Source of the DNA: Rhypophila decipiens
Taxonomy: Eukaryota; Ascomycota; Sordariomycetes; Sordariales; Naviculisporaceae
Assembly: GCA_033297075.1 (NCBI GenBank)
Contig: MU858135.1
Coordinates: forward strand, 94,443-158,442
Length of the DNA: 64,000 nt
Reading direction: 5' to 3'
The notes beneath the pieces were generated by a model. The model was given only the letters and a program-made list of their open reading frames with translations, was not told the origin of the DNA and did not search any database. The position numbers and the translations under genes are program-made. Positions 34,125 through 44,276 of the stretch are shown piece by piece; position 1 is the stretch's first letter, and each line of letters begins with the position of its first letter.

Positions 34125-34930
34125 TTTGGCTGTGTTGTGTTGATTGTGATGTCTGGAAATGGCAGCGAAAAGTAAAGATTGGGATGCTAAGCTTGTGAGG
34201 TTGACTTGGGTTTTGCTTTGTTCCGCTTGAGGATGATGGTAGGTTTTTTAAGGGAGGAAGTTGTAGGCGGATGGATGGCTTGGTGTCATTTTGTACTGGG
34301 GATTCAGGGGCTGTGGTGCACTGTGTCCCCGTGGTTCCAACTCTGACAAATTCTGACCCGTCCAATCTTTGCGTGCTTGCTATTGTAGACTTTGGATGAG
34401 AGATCATGATTTAACTCACCCCCTGTTCTCCGGGCACGTGGCTCAATAGACAGCTCTTAACCCACCCAGGAGTTAGGATGAAAGTTGGGAATTTGCCACT
34501 TCGAAAGACGGGTAACTCAGGGAGCGGTTGAATAGGAATGGGGGATTCCTCTAATGAAAGTTATGAAAGTAGCTTTATTTACTGCTTATTAAGTATGAGA
34601 TTGGGGCAAAGTGAAAGGATACCAGTGGCTTAGCATCTTGTGTGAGGATATACCACTAAGGGGTAATTGCATGGCGGCAATTACGGTATCATTTTGCGCG
34701 TTACATCTTGCTATCCAACCAAATCATTTACTCAGCTAAATGCCCAAAATTTGCTCACCCAAACATCCGTTATATAGCTGACGCCTTATGCTTCCCTGAC
34801 AACGACGTGCCTTATCTTGCTCGCCAGCTCTCTAGTCATTACCCCTACCATAGTGTTTGGCCCCCGTACCGCGAAAGTTGATCGTATTTTTAACTGACCG
34901 TGATTTGGCCGTCATCTCTCCCCCACACTC
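34125..34930. other. Array spacer, promoter region of module C
   Basis: Holds the two upstream motifs at 34380 and 34490 and the 3' flank of the E-D gene. No coding frame is supported. Confidence 0.45.
34378..34400 (-). promoter_or_regulatory. Array upstream motif, module C copy
   Basis: CTATTGTAGACTTTGGATGA lies about 260 bases in front of module C. A second shared block, AATTTGCCACTTC, lies about 110 bases further out (34490-34502). Both recur in the same order upstream of module E. Confidence 0.35.
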
Positions 34931-35938
34931 CTAGGCCCTCTTGGTGCGGGCCAGCGATCTCTCGTACTCTTTGTCCAACTCAGCCGCGATCTTTCTCGTG
35001 TTTGAATGAATCTCTCGGCACTGTGGGAAGAATAGTAGTTAGTACATATACGGAAGCGCTGAAGACAGAGGCTCTTTAGCATATGACCACTTACTTGTCC
35101 ATATTCGACGCCATTGCGAAGGAGATTCAGCAGAATCTGACGGAACGGGATAGGCGGGAACCAGATGCCATAGAAGCGCAGTTGTGCTTCCAGAAATTCC
35201 TTGGTAACCACCTCATCGCATCTGGTCTTCCAGGCGGCCTGAGCTTCTTCTGTTGCCTTGCTCAGATCGGGAGCTTCGATGAGATCCCGCAGCTCAGCCT
35301 CGGGTAGTGGGCCCATGCCATTTGAAAGGAGCTTTCCATTGGCGTAACACTCGAACCCGTATCTCTCGACAACGGGCTTCTTGGGTTCTTCTGTGGTCTT
35401 AGAAATCGGTGTGGATGTCCCGTCTTCCTGAGGTTGGTCCTTGGCCCGGAGTGCCGGGTCCACCTCCATGGCAGAGTTATCGGGCTGGACGTCAGTCTGA
35501 GAGAGTGCTTCTTGGTTCCCCCCTGGGGTTTGGAGGGCTTCCGCGTGCTCCCACTCCCGGAGACTGTGTTGGTACTTGTTGTACAGAGGCTCGTATTTAC
35601 GTCGCAGCTCGTTCTCCAGCTCCTTGATTCCGTCTGCAACCTGCCGGCACTATATCGTGTCAGTACTTTCAGAAGCGAACAATCACAGTTGAGCCAGCTG
35701 AGCCACTTACCTTCCCGTTCCCCACGGCCTGACGGAGCGTATTGAGTAGTACTTGTGGCATGATTGGATAAGGAAACCACTCTCCGTAAAACTTAAGCTG
35801 GGCTTCCAAGAATTGCGGGCTGACGGTTTTGTCAAAGTTTTCCTGCCACATGCGGCGGGCTTCTTCAGTGGTTCCAGTTGTGGTCACATCGGGCTCGACG
35901 ATCAGCTCGCGGAGCTGGTCTTCTGGCATGGGACTCAT
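34931..35938 (-). CDS. Array modules E and D fused in one gene; module E cut by an upstream TAG
   Basis: Exons (35938)-35711, 35649-35095 and 35020-34931; introns of 61 and 74 nt, both phase 0 and at the family position. The original start appears to be the ATG at 36037 (MSGPIMASADKPALPVL), but codon 18 is TAG where paralogs have Glu (PVL-E-QH). Translation could restart at MSPMPEDQLRELI (35938), giving 290 aa. Module E core: ELIVEPDVTTTGTTEEARR, FLEAQLKFYGEWFPYP. Its second exon (CRQVADGIKELENELRRKYE) runs in frame through an acidic linker straight into module D: KPVVERYGFECYANGKLL, EFLEAQLRFYGIWFPPIPFR, then CREIHSNTRKIAAELDKEYE and a TAG. This continuous two-module frame is the template for reading C and B as one split unit. 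Function is unknown. Confidence 0.65.
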
Positions 35939-36037
35939 TCCGTTGAATTGGAAGTCCCCACTGCTGAATGTGAAACCGTGCTGCTAAAGAACAGGCAAGG
36001 CAGGCTTGTCGGCGGATGCCATGATGGGTCCGGACAT
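35939..36037 (-). pseudogene. Disabled 5' coding part of module E
   Basis: In-frame with the gene below, from the ATG at 36037, broken by TAG at 35984-35986. After the stop, QHGFTFSSGDFQFNG continues the family core without other damage. One base change (GAG to TAG) explains it. Confidence 0.6.
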
Positions 36038-36323
36038 TTTGGGAGGGTTTGTTTGATGACTTGACTTGAGTCACTGGCTTGACTATAGTATATAGTGTGT
36101 GTAGTCACCGTCGGGTGTTCTTATCGATATGTCGGCCGAGAAGCGTTTAGGGGGTTGTAATGGGGAAGTCTGAGGATTACAGCTCATGACTGCGAGTGGT
36201 AATTATTAAGGGTAGACTGGTTTGTACTTTTCCGCTTCCACGAAGTTGGTTAACTTGGTTTCCATCTTCATCTGGTCTCAAGCATGATCTAAGAGGGGTG
36301 ACGGTTGCGCCTTTCGTCTGGTT

Positions 36324-36345
36324 CCTATTGTAGACATTGGATGAT
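36324..36345 (-). promoter_or_regulatory. Array upstream motif, module E copy
   Basis: CTATTGTAGACATTGGATGA, about 290 bases in front of the module E start. AATTTGCCACTTC lies at 36516-36528, in the same order as upstream of module C. Confidence 0.35.
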
Positions 36346-37082
36346 CAACCGTATCTCACCCATGGGCCAAGGTCAACGCGACCACCCTTCTTTCTTATCT
36401 TTTTAGCTCCAAACTGGAGCTTCCTTTCTTGCAATTGTTCATCTGCGCGCCCGATCAAACTACGCAGCCATGCTTCACCAACCACCCATTTTTTTGGGAT
36501 TTAGATCAAGGTCCAAATTTGCCACTTCTGAACGCCTGTGACTCAGGAAGAGTCGAGATTTCTCCCACCTGACGTGCTTGTGATCAGATGAAGTTGAAAA
36601 GAGCGTTGCCACGGGGTGGACAGGCCCCACTCCTAGCCCTGGCTTGGCTGGCCAATCACAGTCGCGTGGTAAAAGCCCTCCATCCCGGCCTCATCATCTT
36701 ACTACTATGCGATAGAAAGACAGAAAGTGCAATATGAGATTATCAATTTTGTGCAATATCCAGCTAGAACAGACGGCCAAAAACGCCCCGAAATACTGTG
36801 TGCTAACTGGGCCATTCCGGCAAGCTGCGCGCCGCCAGGTTCCATCCACAGCGCATTTTTGACCTTGTCATCAAGATGAAACCGCAACACGATAAACGTG
36901 GCCGTCATCTGCTAGCTCCAATATTGGCTTTAGATCGCTGATAAGGATGTGTTTCTCCCGTGTTCGAGCCTACCGGGACCGATCTTCACAAACTTCACCG
37001 AGAGGTGACGGTTTTTTCATGTTCTCCAGGATAGTTGGCCAGATAACAGGGGCCCGTTACACAAATGGGAGCAGCATTAATT

Positions 37083-37373
37083 TCATAATTTCTGGATGAT
37101 ATTTCGGTCAAGACGGCATCCAGGGCTCGGGTAAGTGAGCGACAATTCTTGCACACCATGGTAGCCTTGTGGAGAGGGCTTCGGTGGCAGATCGTCGATG
37201 CTCGATGGCCTATCTACCATAATCAAAGATTGCACTTTCAAAGTTTCAGTGATTAAATGCCCAACAATGACCCCGAGCGCATACCCACTGCATCTAACCG
37301 CAATAGATTTCCATAGGCGTGAGATATCTTTTCTGACCGCTATTGACGGCAAGTACGTAAATATTTCTTGCAT
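37083..37373 (-). CDS. Doubtful small protein (96 aa)
   Basis: An ATG-started frame, MQEIFTYLPSIAVRKDISRL, followed by a mildly hydrophobic stretch (CSGYALGVIVGHLITETL) and a polar tail with PPKPSPQ. There is no intron, motif or neighbour support. It could be chance or a lost gene. Confidence 0.2.
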   Translation of the reverse strand: MQEIFTYLPSIAVRKDISRLWKSIAVRCSGYALGVIVGHLITETLKVQSLIMVDRPSSIDDLPPKPSPQGYHGVQELSLTYPSPGCRLDRNIIQKL

Positions 37374-38146
37374 CGGACTACTGCAAACTATTTATGGATT
37401 TCGTTCTCAGACAAGAGCAGATATATGCCAATCATTTGATCGGTTAATCTTCAGATATGAGAATATGAGAAATGAAAGAAAATGGCTGGAAGGAATGTGG
37501 GAAAGGAAACCCTAGCTGCAGTGGCAATCACGAGGTTGCAGTGGTCGCCCACCTAGATCATGGCCAGGCTGTATGTAGTGGGTTTGGATGAAACGCACCG
37601 ACCAGAGGGGCTGCCTTTTCGGCTTGTACCGCTTTTGCACAGAATTGCATCTCGCCACCTCTTTTTAACTCCACTACTCAGACGACATACCCGTGACCAA
37701 AAAGAGGTTGGTAAATGCGGTTTTAAGCTCATTCGCCGTTAATCAGGCAAGTCTATTTAGTGTTTTTGGTGGCTGATTTTCTTTCTTTTATTCGAGTTCG
37801 GCTGTCAGTACTGGCGCCACCCCTATTTTGCCCAATTTTCCATCTGACTTGCGCCCGATTAAAAAATCCCAATCAGCCGTGCGCACGAACCTTCCGACCT
37901 CTTCCCTATAAAGAAACTGTCTCTCCTTTCCAACACTTGCTCCTTTTCTTCCTCCTTTCCCATTCCTTCGTCACTCAACTCCCTCACCAGATCTTCGCTC
38001 ATTTCTGCACATCTTACAGGACGCAAGACACCTTCTGCTTCTACTCTTCCACACATTACTTCTCTCCCTTCAACAGTCAAAGCCTACAACTCAACTGCTT
38101 CCCCTCCGCTTGTCCAACGAAAACCCGAACACCGACTTTCCTCAAA

Positions 38147-39153
38147 ATGTCTCTCAACACCGGGTCAGTCGTCAATTGGTGGATCGCCAGCGAGAACTTC
38201 AGCGACACCGCCTCAACCAATGATCTGTCGGATTTCGAGGACAACTCCAGCATTTCCGGCGGCTCCAGCGCCAAGTCGGAGGGCGGCTCGGACAGCGACT
38301 CGGATGCCCCCTCCATCCCTGACGTGGAGGACTGGACCCTCGATATGGACTCCGACTATTATCAGTCGGACGAGGACCTCGGCAGTGACCTCGGTGACGG
38401 CTCCGAAGACACGGATGGAGAGCCAGATGACGAAACAAACATGCTTATCTTCAGAGAGTCCGCCTTCGAGTACGCCAAACCACCACTCAGAGCATCGAGC
38501 ATTGGACACCATCCGACCATTCCAGTCGTGGAGAGCTGGGCATTCACCTTCGATGGCCACTCCTTCCTGTACAGAGGCCATGAACGATACCCTCCCTCCG
38601 AGCTCAAGGAGCTGATTGTGGAAACCACTCTGGGCATTTGGACCACCGAGATACTCAGGGCGCAGTTGTAACATTACGACTTGTACCAACCCGAGATCAA
38701 GGACAGGGAGGAGATGTGGAAATTGCTCGCTTGGGGAATCATTGACGGAAAGGTGAGCTACACTGACACAACTTGATTCAGTGCTTGAATGTCTTACCCT
38801 TGATTTCCGGTGCTAACCTTCACCACCATTAGTGCGAAAAGGTTCCAGAGCGAATCTCAGGGCTGAAGGAAGCTTTGATGGCCCATCATGAAGTAGCCAT
38901 GAAGGACTATCACGAGGCGGCAGTGAAATGGGAGAGCATCGAGTGGGAGTATGACCCAGTCAACCTCGTTGGAAGACAGGCCGAGGCGTGGAGTCGATAC
39001 CTCCAGGAGAAGCGGGACTGGGAGACGAGAGAGTGGGAGACATGGGCTTTCCACGACAGGATGCGCATGATCAATGGGTTTACAGTCGATCCGCAGTTCG
39101 CTTGGGACTCGATGGCGGCTCGATGTATGACTAGTAGAGTGATGGTATGGTGA
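38147..39153 (+). pseudogene. Array module F, with an in-frame TAA in the conserved motif
   Basis: ATG at 38147 (MSLNTGSVVNWWIASENF). An acidic Ser/Asp-rich N-terminus of about 105 residues is unique to this member. The core is IPVVESWAFTFDGHSFLYRG, YPPSELKELIVE and ILRAQL. Codon 175 is TAA (38669-38671) where paralogs have Lys, Arg or Gln in EAQL-x-FYG. The frame continues as HYDLYQPEIKDREEMWKLL and AWGIIDGK to a GTGAGC donor at 38753. The second exon at 38833 opens CEKVPERISGLKEALMAHHE and ends at a TGA at 39151-39153. Exons 38147-38752 and 38833-39153 total 309 codons. The intron is in the family position and phase 0. Without the TAA the gene would be normal. As written the product is 174 aa, losing the helical second exon. 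Confidence 0.65.
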
Positions 39154-39730
39154 TGGCTTCTCTGGATATTGCTGTGAGGTTTGGTTAACCGTCCTGCCAC
39201 AGTATTTCCTGGGCGAGGAAACGTGCTGGTTAGTTAGCCGGGGAGTAACATAAGTACATGCCTAATTAATAATTAATACCAGTTAAACATGATAGGTGAA
39301 CTGAAGCATTTTTCATGACGATGAGTTAAAAGTAGATGCTTGCCTGGGTCTTTCTCGCTGCCTCTAATCAGCTGCAAATACACAAGTATTTTCACTCCTA
39401 AATGACCGTAAAACTCTGTCACATTTAAAGAAGATTGACTACTCCCTAAACTGGACAGGTATTCTTCACCAGGTGGTCCGGTTTTGGGTAGCACTGAGTT
39501 CAGGTTACCCATAATGGCAGTAGGCATTGGGCACATTCATGATTCAAAGTCTTTAAAATGGCATCAACGTGGAATTGAAGCTACTTGATGGAAGGTCGTT
39601 CCAGGTTCAGCGGGCACCCCATTAGCCGTGAACGTGGCGCTATAAAAAGACTGTAGGTGTGTTCAGTTGACTGTTCTCGTCGTTCCTCTTCTCCGTCGCT
39701 TAAGAGACAAGGTGTTTCAGACAAGAAGAT
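39154..39730. other. Intergenic, nothing seen
   Basis: AT-rich in the first 150 bases (3' flank of module F). No supported frame. Confidence 0.45.
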
Positions 39731-40088
39731 TCACAAGAGATTGTTGTATTTATCCCCCAGCACGTACTCGGCGCAGAAGCGGAAAGCCTCACAGTCAGAG
39801 AGACTGCAAATGTAGGCGTCGAAGGCCCCTTCAAGACTTTCCTTGGCACCGAAAAAGCCTTCATGATGGTGCGGAGTTCTCATACGTGTCATTACCCTCG
39901 GCGGCGTTGATCTCGGCATTTATATTGCCTTCGAAGGCTTCCAGCCGGATCACCAGCGTTCTCGGGTCTGATGAATTGTGGCCAGTTGCACCTTCTGCTC
40001 GATCATCTGGTGGCGCTGGAGGTCGGCCAGTTGCTGAATAGACTTCGATATTAAAGGTCGTTCTACTTGAACTCTCTCGGAACGTCAT
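39731..40088 (-). pseudogene. Possible small gene with a frame change
   Basis: ATG at 40088 starts MTFRESSSRTTFNIEVYSAT and runs to NAAEGNDTYENSAPS, then stops. The next frame carries on with HHHEGFFGAKESLEGAFDAY and CSLSDCEAFRFCAEYVLGDK to a stop at 39731. Both halves read like protein. A 37-nt GT-AG splice would join them (AAEG-FFGAK) but is shorter than fungal introns usually are, so a one-base indel is likelier. No family was recognised. Confidence 0.3.
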
Positions 40089-40436
40089 GAAACATCATCA
40101 CTGAAAAACCACAGAATCAGCCGAGGAGACCCCCAACCGGCCTTGAAGGAAAGACGGATTTAGAGTCCCATAGAGATATTCATGGGTACGGAAATACAGC
40201 CTGTGAAAATACAAAGAATGCATATTGTTCCTATGGGCTATTAAGTTGTCCTGTTATATCTAAACTAGTTCGAAAGTCATCGAAAAGAAAGTCCGCTACG
40301 TCTCCATGTCATGCTCATTACCAATACCATGGGTGGGATCGATTCCAGTCCAGGCATCATCCGACAATTGCTCGTCATAAAGCCAGTTATCGAACGCCAA
40401 ACGCCCAAAACAATACCTAGGCTCTACTCGAGAAGT
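40089..40436. other. Short spacer, 3' flank of the GDPD gene
   Basis: No gene seen. It runs from the start of the doubtful frame at 40088 to the stop of the minus-strand SPX-ankyrin-GDPD gene. Confidence 0.4.
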
Positions 40437-43400
40437 CTACTCCCAAGCGTCGCCAAATCTCGCCTTCAACGCTCTGGCGATAAGCCCAATCTTGTCCGCG
40501 ATAATGATGTCCACACCGGCCTCGACTTGTGCCTATAATTTTATCGGAATAAAGTTAGAACAGAGTTCGTCCTGCGACGGGGACGGGAAGGTAAAGATAC
40601 ATACCTCAACCTTGTCCACCTCGTTATTCAGCACCCCATAACTAGCACAGACCAATCCCCGATTCCTCACATAGCCCACCAGCCTCGGACAAAGCAACAA
40701 AGGCTCGCAAGCAAACACGACGCCAGCGAGGTTCCATTTCTTGGCAAACTTGACCGCAACCTGCAGACTTGCTGCGCGAATCTCTTGGTCAACCATGGGG
40801 ACCTTTCCCGCGTTGGTGATGAAGAACACCGGCCAGGCCCCTTGCTTCACGCTCAAAAGGATACATATCTCGGGCGTGAAAGACGACAAGAAAATGCGAC
40901 GCTGCTTCTCAGGCGAGGAGTAAGTGTATAGTGTTTGCAGAATAGTGTCCACGAACGTGTTCAGCTCGATCGCCACAGAGGCGACTCCGGCATCTCGGGT
41001 CTCGTGGAGGCGCGGGTACTTGACTTCGACGTCGAGACCGATGTCGTCGGGCAACTGGGTGAGTATTTCTTTCAGTGTGGCGAACGTATCCTGGATGATG
41101 CCCTCTCCGCGCGTGTTGGGCTTGTAGCCCTTGAGCTGGTAATCGACGGTATGTTTCATCCTATCGTGAACTTGGATGGCGCCGTGCTCGAACTGCGAAC
41201 CTAGTGACCGGGAGCGGGCCCTACCAGTCCCGGACGAGGTCGACTTGGAAGGGTGTCCCAAAGTGGAGAGGGGGTTTCCATGGGGCGACTGGATATTGCT
41301 CGCGTAGAGGTACTGTTCCAAGGTCACGTCATGGATAGGTACGTCGGTACCGGACTCGCTGAGGGAAAAGTCGTGGTAGATGACTGGTTGAAGGTCGCGG
41401 GTGAGTTGAACGTCGAACTCCACAAAGGACGCCCCTAGTCTCGCCGCGGTTAGAAAAGACGAGACAGTGTTTTCGCCAATTTGGAGCTGTGGGTTAGATG
41501 TTTGGTCGGCGGGGGAGAAGTTTTGACCTAGCCCGCGATGGCCGATCAAGAGGGGAGGGGAGGAGGCTGATTCGCGCGCCAGAGCTGGAAACTGAATTGT
41601 GTCTGGCAGCATGTCCATGACCCTGGGATGCAAAAATGGCTTGATGATGACAAATGTGAAGGTAACGACGCCGACTTTGGCCATGGTCTCCTTGTGGAGG
41701 ATGGGCACTGTTTGTTCCCGGATCAGGCTTTGGCGGTTCGGCCCGAAATGGTCCATGTGGCTCGTCAGAAGAGCCGTCCCGCTTCCGAGGAGAACTGGGC
41801 CCCCATTCTGATCTGTGTCTGCTCGGATAAATCGAAACATGAGCTCAGGTTCGTCATGTTTTGGGACGCGAAAGAGGAAAGGATCAATGATGTTGTCAGT
41901 CAGGGCGGGGATAGTCATTTCCTGGGCGTTCCATATCCCGCTCCCGGGCACCGAGATCTCCAGCTCAATATTGTGACCGTGAAACATCTTGGAGTTGTAC
42001 TTGGCCGTAGTATGGCTGATGCTTGTGGGTGTCCATGCAGTCCGGTTCTTTTGCGTCGCTCCTAGGTTCACGAGCACGATGTATTCGTTCTCTCCACAAG
42101 TTACCGGCGGATGGGGCATGTCGATGGAGGGCGGACATGCTGGCGGACTTGCGGGTCCTCCCTTTAGCAACCCCTTGCCCGCAGCTGGGAACAAGGCAGC
42201 GACACGAAGATGTCCACGAAACGCGGCGTATTCTTTTGCGGTCCAACCCAGATGGTCGGTGCACTGAGAAAATCCGGCTCCGAGCAACAGCTCTACTACT
42301 TCAAAATGGCCATGGTAGGCTGCGAAAAACAAAGGGGTCCATCCTCTGGATTCGTCTTGGGTGTCAGCGACCAATCTATGAGATCGCATGACTTCTAGCA
42401 GGAGGCCAACATAGTCGGCCCGGCCTAGCTGTGCGGCAAGATGAAGGACGTTTCTTCCGTAGATGATGAATCCCAAACAGGCCGAGGGTGCCAGAGTGCT
42501 CACGAGATCGTCGTTCTGGTTTCGTATGGCCATGCTTAGGCATTTTTCCGATGTGTCCACCCACCAATCCGAGCTGCCGCCAAACTCGGTTCTCTTAACA
42601 ACAGCAATAAGGTACTGCGCAGTGGTGGTGTGGTTCTGAGACACAGAAACCTGAAGGGCAGTCAAGACCATCTCGTATACTGCAATGCGTTGGGTACGAG
42701 AGGTTTCAAAGTTTTCATAGTCGGTGAAGTATTTTTGGGTCGTCAGCGTGGTCAGAATAAACTCACAGATATCTCGTAGGCCATATCTGGCAGCAGAGAC
42801 AAGAGCCCATCGGTCTCCCCAGTAGCACTTTGAATACAGCTGGTTCACGGCTTTCCCTGTCAGGTCATGTTGAAGATGGCGCATTACCGCATTTGTGGCT
42901 GCGTCTTCCCCTTCGGTTCCCTTGGCCATACCAGCTGAAATCAAGAGGACGGCTAGAGGGTTCTTGAAGGGCACAAAGGAGCGAAGGGCTTGGGTTTCGT
43001 CAAAAGCCCAGTTGGGCGAGGTTCGGGCCTCGCGTTCCATGGCTGCGATGGCCGACTCTACCTTCACCAGATAAACGTGGATATCTTGACGTGCATTTTC
43101 CCATTGCAGGGCGACCCGTCCGTAGGCTGGGTGATGGTTCCCAGTGGCGGAAATGAAGCGGTCGAGCTTGGCCAATATCCGGTCGATGGCTTCCGAGTTG
43201 ACTTTTTGGAACCAACTGAGCTGCCGGAGGTCGTGTCGCTTTCTGGCGCAAATGGCCAAAATACCGACCAGCTCGTTTGGGCCCAGGTGGCTAACCGAGT
43301 TGGCGACATTGTCGGGGTTGGCAAAGGCAAAAACAGAGGCAAACGGAGTTGGGAAGTCGATAGCAGCACGGTCGGTTTGGAAGAAGCTGACCAGATTGAC

Positions 43401-43658
43401 AATCGCCGAGGACAGGGACGTAAAGATCTCTGTCAAGAGAAGAGTGATCATCAATGTTAGTAATTGACTGTCGGCCAGTGGCATGGTTCGCCGAGTAGCC
43501 GTGCAGGATCGAGCGCTTGTCATCTCACCTGCATCTTTGGTCACGTCAAATTTCGTCCCGGCCAACGACTTGATCAGCCGTTTGAGCCGATGGTAGTCGA
43601 CATAATGCTCCTCCCATTCCGTGACGAGATAACTGTGCAAGTTCTCGCCGAACCTCAT
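40437..43658 (-). CDS. GDE1: Glycerophosphocholine phosphodiesterase, SPX-ankyrin-GDPD (1016 aa)
   Basis: Exons 43658-43529, 43429-40605 and 40532-40437 (130+2825+96 nt = 1017 codons with stop). Introns are 99 nt (GTGAGA...ACAG) and 72 nt (GTATGT...ATAG). The start MRFGENLHSYLVTEWEEHYV with YHRLKRLIKSL is the SPX N-terminus that binds inositol pyrophosphates. Ankyrin repeats follow (GRNVLHLAAQLGRADYVGLL, GWTPLFFAAYHGHFEVVELL). The GDPD catalytic domain begins near residue 670 with LLIGHRGLGQN, then GENTVSSF, VEFDVQLTRD and VIYHDF. It ends in the last exon with AGVDIIIADKIGLIARAL. The domain order is that of yeast Gde1, a cytosolic enzyme that splits glycerophosphocholine to glycerol-3-phosphate and choline and responds to phosphate status. 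The symbol is by architecture. The gene is intact. Confidence 0.88.
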
Positions 43659-44276
43659 GGCGGGCCGATGTGGGTCGGTCGTGATCGGTGTGAATGTCAA
43701 TCTTGAAGTTGCATCCACCGTGAATATGGATGCCCAGGGACGAGTGGAGAAGATGGGTGGGGAAGGGTGGAGAAGTGAGTGGGGCGATAACAGGACCCAT
43801 GTTTGTTGGCAGTGTTACCTAAGCACCTGGGTCGAAAGATGGGGTGTGAAAATAATAAACAAACACCCCTTCTCATAATCCAGCAATCTTGGAAAGGATT
43901 ATTATATACGTTAGAAGTTAGTTTCTTAAGCCCTATAGGCTTCTCTTCAATTGAATAAGGTATTAAAGGTGTATGTAAATCAATTCATACCATTCGAACA
44001 AGACAGGACCATCAAGGAAGGCGCTGACAGCTGCTGACAGCTGGCCTGGGTAATATTGTCCAACCTTGGAGCTGGAAATCTCATCTTCTCCCTGGCGATG
44101 CCAGTGTTGGGTATGTTGCCCTGACTTGATGAATCATGAAAGGGGATTGTACTGCGGAATGGAACTTCATCAATGAACTTCGCCATCTCGGGCCGCCCCG
44201 TTCCTGAGCTAGCATCCCCTACGACGTAAAAGGTGGACTAATCCAAATCTCCATAGCCTTGGACATTCTTGCAACT
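43659..44276. other. Intergenic, nothing seen
   Basis: Promoter side of the GDPD gene and 3' side of the regulator gene. AT-rich near 43850-43990. Confidence 0.45.

Larger units (their letters stand above)
36038..38146. other. Divergent spacer between module E and module F
   Basis: About 2.1 kb between the divergently transcribed E-D and F genes. It contains the upstream motifs for E and a C/T-rich leader before F (37790-38146). Two short minus-strand ATG frames, 36705-36908 (67 codons) and 37083-37373 (96 codons), read as plausible protein but match no family. Confidence 0.4.

Noticed and set aside
9197..39153. Altered genetic code reading TAA/TAG as an amino acid
   Set aside because: Intact genes in the same window end at TAA and TAG, and the residues lost at the internal stops differ (Tyr-, Glu- and Lys-like positions).
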